Below, in pieces: positions 59,229 through 64,000 of a stretch of DNA of 64,000 bases. Source of the DNA: Embiotoca jacksoni (Eukaryota > Chordata > Actinopteri > Embiotocidae); assembly GCA_022577435.1 (NCBI GenBank), contig JAKOON010000009.1, positions 9,382,411 through 9,446,410 on the forward strand, read 5' to 3'. A program made the translations under genes and the position numbers. Under the pieces are notes generated by a model. It saw nothing but the letters and a program-made list of their open reading frames with translations, was not told the origin of the DNA and ran no database searches. How positions within the stretch are numbered: position 1 is the first letter of the stretch; the number at the start of each line of letters is the position of its first letter.

Positions 59229-62200
59229 CTTTTAGATGAAAGAGAGGAAGGAAGAAAGAAAGAAAAAAAAAAAAGAAAGAAAAATGAGCAAAAGTGTGTG
59301 CTCACACAAGTAATTTGCAAAAGCAAGCTCAAATGCAATTACGCACAAATATGTTTTCCCTTCCTGTAAGTCTGTCTTTACAAAAACACACATATACACC
59401 CTCTGGGCTGCTAGTGTGATACGGTTGCACCTGCCCATTGGGCGAAACAGGTTTGACAGGCTTCTGTTAAAAGAGGAGGTGGGAATGAGGTAATGAAAGG
59501 CATATTATTTTAAGGCTGGGCAGTATTATGGAGCCCTATAGTCATTTTGTTTCCTCATTCAATGTTCAGCTGCATAACTCTTAACACACACACACACAAA
59601 CAGAGAAAAATGCAACCATGACATGCAAATAAACACAGAAAGGTGATATACACCTTCCCAAAAGGGAGCTCAACTATTTATATTCCATTTTTTTTTTAAA
59701 TCCTACATTTTCCAGATGCCTTTTGATAGCAGCGGGGAACTTGTCCAAACTTGATGCATTCAAAACTCTTCGATGAGGGCGTGAGGTTGTGGTGATAGAA
59801 CGATGCACATTTTAAAATAATCAAATGTGTAAAACAACAGTGATACCGGTTACTCCAAAAAACAACCCATTTGAAGTTTCATGCATGCTGCATAAACCTT
59901 AACACAATGCCTCTTTGTACAGGCATTTGTTCAGATATCCACAGCAACACAAAAAAATATATAAATACCAAACAAAAAACATAAACGCTAAAGATCATTA
60001 ATCATTATTTTAGACGTAGACAAATAAGCAACAACCCACCATTAGATGAATGGCGGATTGTTGCTTCTTCAAAGATAAACATTAAGCATCAACGCAGAGA
60101 CGCGGGAGACGCTCATACTTTATTTTGTTCGATAAAAACGATGTTCACAACTTTTTCCTTTGGAGACATAATATGCAGTTGAGAAAAGGTGATAAACGGC
60201 AATATATGTTATTTGAATACTCAGCATGTCAGAACATGTTTAAAATCAATAATACTGTAACATGACAATATCGTATCGTGGGGTAACTCTGGTGATTCCA
60301 ATCCCTGATTGATTCAACTTCTTTCAGGACTTGTGGTCCAAATGGAGACAAAAACTAATGTAAAAGCACGACTGCGTAGAAGAGAAATGTACATGGAGCC
60401 GAGGTGCGACATGGATTATAATTCTGGTTTAAGGCCACGATCTTTCAGAATCCATCGTCCTCCATGGCTATTTTTTACGTGTTTAAAACATCTTGGTGGC
60501 TTTTATTTTCTTGAAGGTAACAGTAAAGAACTGGTTTTGTCATTTTGCCAGGAGCATACAGTATTTCAAGACCTCATTCCCTATAATACTAGAATTATTT
60601 TTTTTTTTTTTTTTGAAGACCAGTCAAAAGATGGAGGTCCATTTTTCATGATTAATAAATATTCTCTCCAATTTGTCTTTGGTTATCACCTCCAAAAGAA
60701 AGACTCTAAAAAAGTAGATTTGCGAGATTCAGCATGTTACACGCATATTGTGGGGGAGGGGGAGTGGGAGGAAAAAGTGCCAGCCTGGTACGGAGCAGAA
60801 GAGAAGGGAGTACACGCGCATGAGTATGCTTACCAAAAGCATGGCATCACACGAGACCCGCATAGACTAAACTGAGGTAAAGCAGGCGTGTTCACAGACA
60901 AAATACACGGGCCAATCAAAGCCAGAAATTTAAGTACAGTCAGAATATGTATAAAACAGTATTATAGTTTTTCCACGTAATACGCCCAAGCAGGGCATAC
61001 ATCTCTGGCTCATTTTAGAATTGCACAGCAGATGTCCTAATCCAGAGTAATTCACATTGCTCGAGCCCTGCATTTTTTTTTTTGCCCCCACCCACCACCA
61101 TCTCTGCCGCGCGCGTACCCGCACACACACGCACACGAATACACAGAGACCAAGCTGCCTACACATGCACACAGCTGGGGTTTCAGCTCGAGTAATTCAG
61201 ATTAAATCCATTTCTCTGGAGGTCCCCACCCAGCCCCCACCCACCCACCCACCACCCCTACTCCCTCCACACTGCAGCTCTTGTCCAGAGCAGCCCGGGC
61301 ACACAGGACAGTATAGGGGGGCTTAACATCCTCTGCCACAGCTGGAAAGGGAGGGGGGGGGGGGAGTGGGGATGGAGAGAGATGGGATAGAATAAAATGA
61401 GAGGCAGAAAGAGGGAGAGGTGGAAGGAAGCTGGACACACTTTAAAAAAAATAAATAAATAGCGTGCGCAAAGACAGAAAATGCGAGGAGACGAGTAGAG
61501 TTCTGACAGAGAGAAAAAAAAAAGAAAACGTAAATACAGAGATGATAGAAATAACATGAAAAGAAGACGATAACTGCTCGGTGCACAGGCTGATAACACA
61601 CAAGTCAGTCAAAGAAGAAGAAGAATAGCGTGAAGCGAAAGAGAGAGGGCCAAACCTTTGAGCATTGAGAAAAAGGGCGGAGGAGAAAATGTGGAGCAGA
61701 GGGGCACAGAAAGCAAAACGCAATAAAGAAGGAGTTGGGTCACCCCATTTTAGCCTTCACAATAGCCCGTGTTCTCCCCGAGGCTTATTGTCCACTCACT
61801 GTGGGCCTTTGTGAAAAGCCTCTGCACTCACTCTCTTATTACACAGCGGCTCCCACTCGCAAGCACAGAAAGGAGCCATGGTGCATGCGGGTGAGGCTAA
61901 GAGGATGAGGAGAGGGAGAAAAATGATTTCCATGATATACACATCAAAGCCTCTGGAGGGACACGGTCATCATGTTGAGTACTACAGTGGAATATATTGG
62001 TGTGGCGAATGGCAAGAGAGCCATCGCAGAAAGAGGAGTCGGATATGCTTTTCTAGATCGTCAGCGCTCGCACAATTTCTGCTGCCTCGTTATCGTCTAC
62101 TGCTCTCGTCTTTAGAGAAGTTCAGACCGAACAAGCTTTCAACTTGCTCTTTAGAATCATGAGACAAAAACACCTTCAAATGCACCTTTAAAAAAAAAAA

Positions 62201-64000
62201 AAAAAAGGAAGAAAAAAAACAACAATATCTGAAAATTAAACCAATGTCAGAGATGCCATAAATAAACAAGAGTTGTTTGAGGATGTGGGAAATTGGAGAC
62301 CCATTTTTTTTTTTATCATTTTAACCATGAAACCATCCCCTGACCCCCAAACGCCATGACTCCCCATAGCTTTTATCCACGCTAAAACTTGACAGCTTGC
62401 ATGGCTTGCATGCGTGCACCTTTTTGGGAGTCAGGCTAGGACAGCCTGGTACTGGATAAGTTGCGCCATACTGGCCTCATCAGCAGCAGCATCATCCTTT
62501 CTCCAGATGTGCCACGTGTGAGCTGGGAGCTTAGAGAACCAGCAGATCAGCTCTGCACAGCAGATGCTGGAGGCAAAACCAGCCTGCGCCAAGAGAGAAT
62601 GTGGGGACAATATCTACCCACCCCACCCCCTGCTCCCGCTCCCCAGTCATGACGTGGCTAGCTTTTTATTTGAGCCAGATATTGGTTCGGGGTGGAAGTA
62701 TGAAAGGCAGAAGAAAGAGATTGCAAAATCCAAGAGGGTGCTGTGGAAGAAGAATCCTTTGATCTCCTTCAAACATTAATGCTTGAAAATCTACAGTGAA
62801 GAAGCCAGTAACAGTTGATTTACAGGTGGATTAAACAAACCAAGATGGCAATAAATTCTATCTTATTGCTGTGCTGACTACGCAGACAAGATATGCTGCA
62901 ACTTGGAGAAAAAAAGAGTGCTTCAACAAAATAAACCACAAACCCAAACAAACCACAAAGCCCCAAGGCCAGCAGATCCATAACAAAACCCTCAGACACG
63001 CCTCTAACAGATCATGTGTTACAACACCGTCCCCATGCAACATAATGACCCACTGGAGCCAGTTTTTGTTTACCTTTTATGCATACGCGTCCCCCCACTC
63101 GTAAACCCCCCCCCCCCCCCCCCCCCCCCCGCCCCCGTACCCACCATCAATCCAGTCCCATGACCAGCCCTTCCTTGAGGCCATCTCCACCAGGCTTTCC
63201 CTAAATCCCTACATGTACTGTATCTGTGTCGTTCCCCCCCCCCCACCCCCCAACTCCTCATCCTACCCGTCTGTCCCCAGATGCTAGAACAATACCGCAG
63301 TGTGCATTTGGCCCAAGGTGTGGGAGGGCTGCACTGAGTGTCTCCCTGCCTCCTAACAATGCTAAAAAGCCAAGGGGAGGGAGTCACTGACAGATTCAAC
63401 CAGAAGAATTCTCCCTCCGGCTCCACCCCACCCATTCCCCTGACCTGTGGCACCCAATAAACATCCCATCTATCTGCAAGGCACCAGGGCGCAATGGGTG
63501 GGTCCCCTTTCCGGTTTGGGGAGACGCTCTAATAATGAGTGTCTTAACTAACACGGAAGGGTTGAAAAGTACTTGTGATTGAATTTCCTTTCTGAGAATG
63601 AAGTGTGACGCGCTGATCTTACACCCCATTTAGACCGACACAGTAGTGGAGGTGTGACATTTGTTTGGCTGTCAGTGATCAACATACAGCAACTGACCAG
63701 ACTACGTGATCTTAATCCTGACCAACGTAGCCTGCTGGGCTATGGTGAACAAGTGTTAATTAGAGATGGAAATTAAATGAGTTATTGATGCTCAATTAAA
63801 AAAAAAAAAAAAAAAAAGAAAGCGTAAAGAAAGCAAGCACTTGAGTAGTAAGACAAAACCAGATCGTATGGTGGGCTTTGTGGTGAACTGAAAGCGAAAC
63901 CAGTTGTATGTGACTATTACACAATGTACCTCTGTGTAAATGCAGCTACAGTTGTAGAAAAGAATTCCTGTATGTAGCCATGACAAGAGACTACTCTGTG
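59229..64000 (-). other. zbtb10: zbtb10 upstream intron (intron 1) to window end
   Basis: No match to the N-terminal ZBTB10 region appears here on the minus strand, so exon 1 is presumably further right. The sequence contains C/T-rich DNA, a C24 run at about 63107-63130, a G-run near 61352-61364 and several A-runs (62190, 63800). The longest plus-strand frame, 60309-60875, includes a translated poly-T and resembles nothing known. Confidence 0.6.

Noticed and set aside
60309..60875. 188-codon plus-strand frame in the zbtb10 upstream intron
   Set aside because: It reads through a poly-T as a Phe run and resembles no protein. Likely chance.
1..64000. CRISPR arrays, operons, prophage or other prokaryotic systems
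   Set aside because: The spliced vertebrate genes and fish repeats identify eukaryotic DNA. The regular repeats seen are simple microsatellites without spacers.

Overview
The window is genomic DNA from a ray-finned (teleost) fish. The genes are intron-split with vertebrate splice signals, the protein sequences closely match fish Hey1 and vertebrate ZBTB10, long (CA)n/(TG)n microsatellites are everywhere, and the mobile-element remains are typical of fish: a Tc1-like transposase fragment, a tRNA-derived SINE and a LINE 3' end. Nothing bacterial, viral or CRISPR-like is present.

Layout. (1) Positions 1-1603, minus strand: hey1, a Notch-effector bHLH-Orange repressor in five compact exons. It runs off the left edge inside its C-terminal YRPW motif. 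CCAAT boxes, a GC box and a consensus RBPJ (CSL) site lie just upstream, with more CSL sites at 2.34 and 4.38 kb. (2) About 1.9-44.1 kb: a roughly 42-kb interval in which I can support no protein-coding exon. It holds microsatellites, a decayed Tc1 element (14.3-14.8 kb), a short palindrome (6.4 kb), X-box-like motifs, a pair of CTCF-like motifs (41.7 kb) and a promoter-like cluster (43.07-43.56 kb). (3) About 44.2-59.2 kb, minus strand: zbtb10, a BTB/C2H2 zinc-finger regulator. Four coding exons were located with matching splice phases, followed by a long AT- and repeat-rich 3' UTR. Its 5' coding exon was not found and probably lies beyond 64 kb. (4) 59.2-64 kb: upstream intron of zbtb10, without recognisable coding sequence.

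How the parts relate. Both recognised genes encode DNA-binding transcription regulators transcribed leftward. In mammals MRPS28 and TPD52 lie between HEY1 and ZBTB10, and ZBTB10 is on the opposite strand from HEY1. Here the two intervening genes are not visible and both recognised genes share a strand, which suggests local rearrangement or gene loss. The non-coding interval is a plausible home for hey1 regulatory elements, but that is inference. Most open reading frames in the window are artefacts of dinucleotide repeats (Cys-Val or His-Thr runs). I found no evidence for a novel multi-gene system. The best leads are the apparent hey1 frameshift, the hey1/zbtb10 synteny change, the CTCF-like pair and the possible promoter at 43.5 kb.
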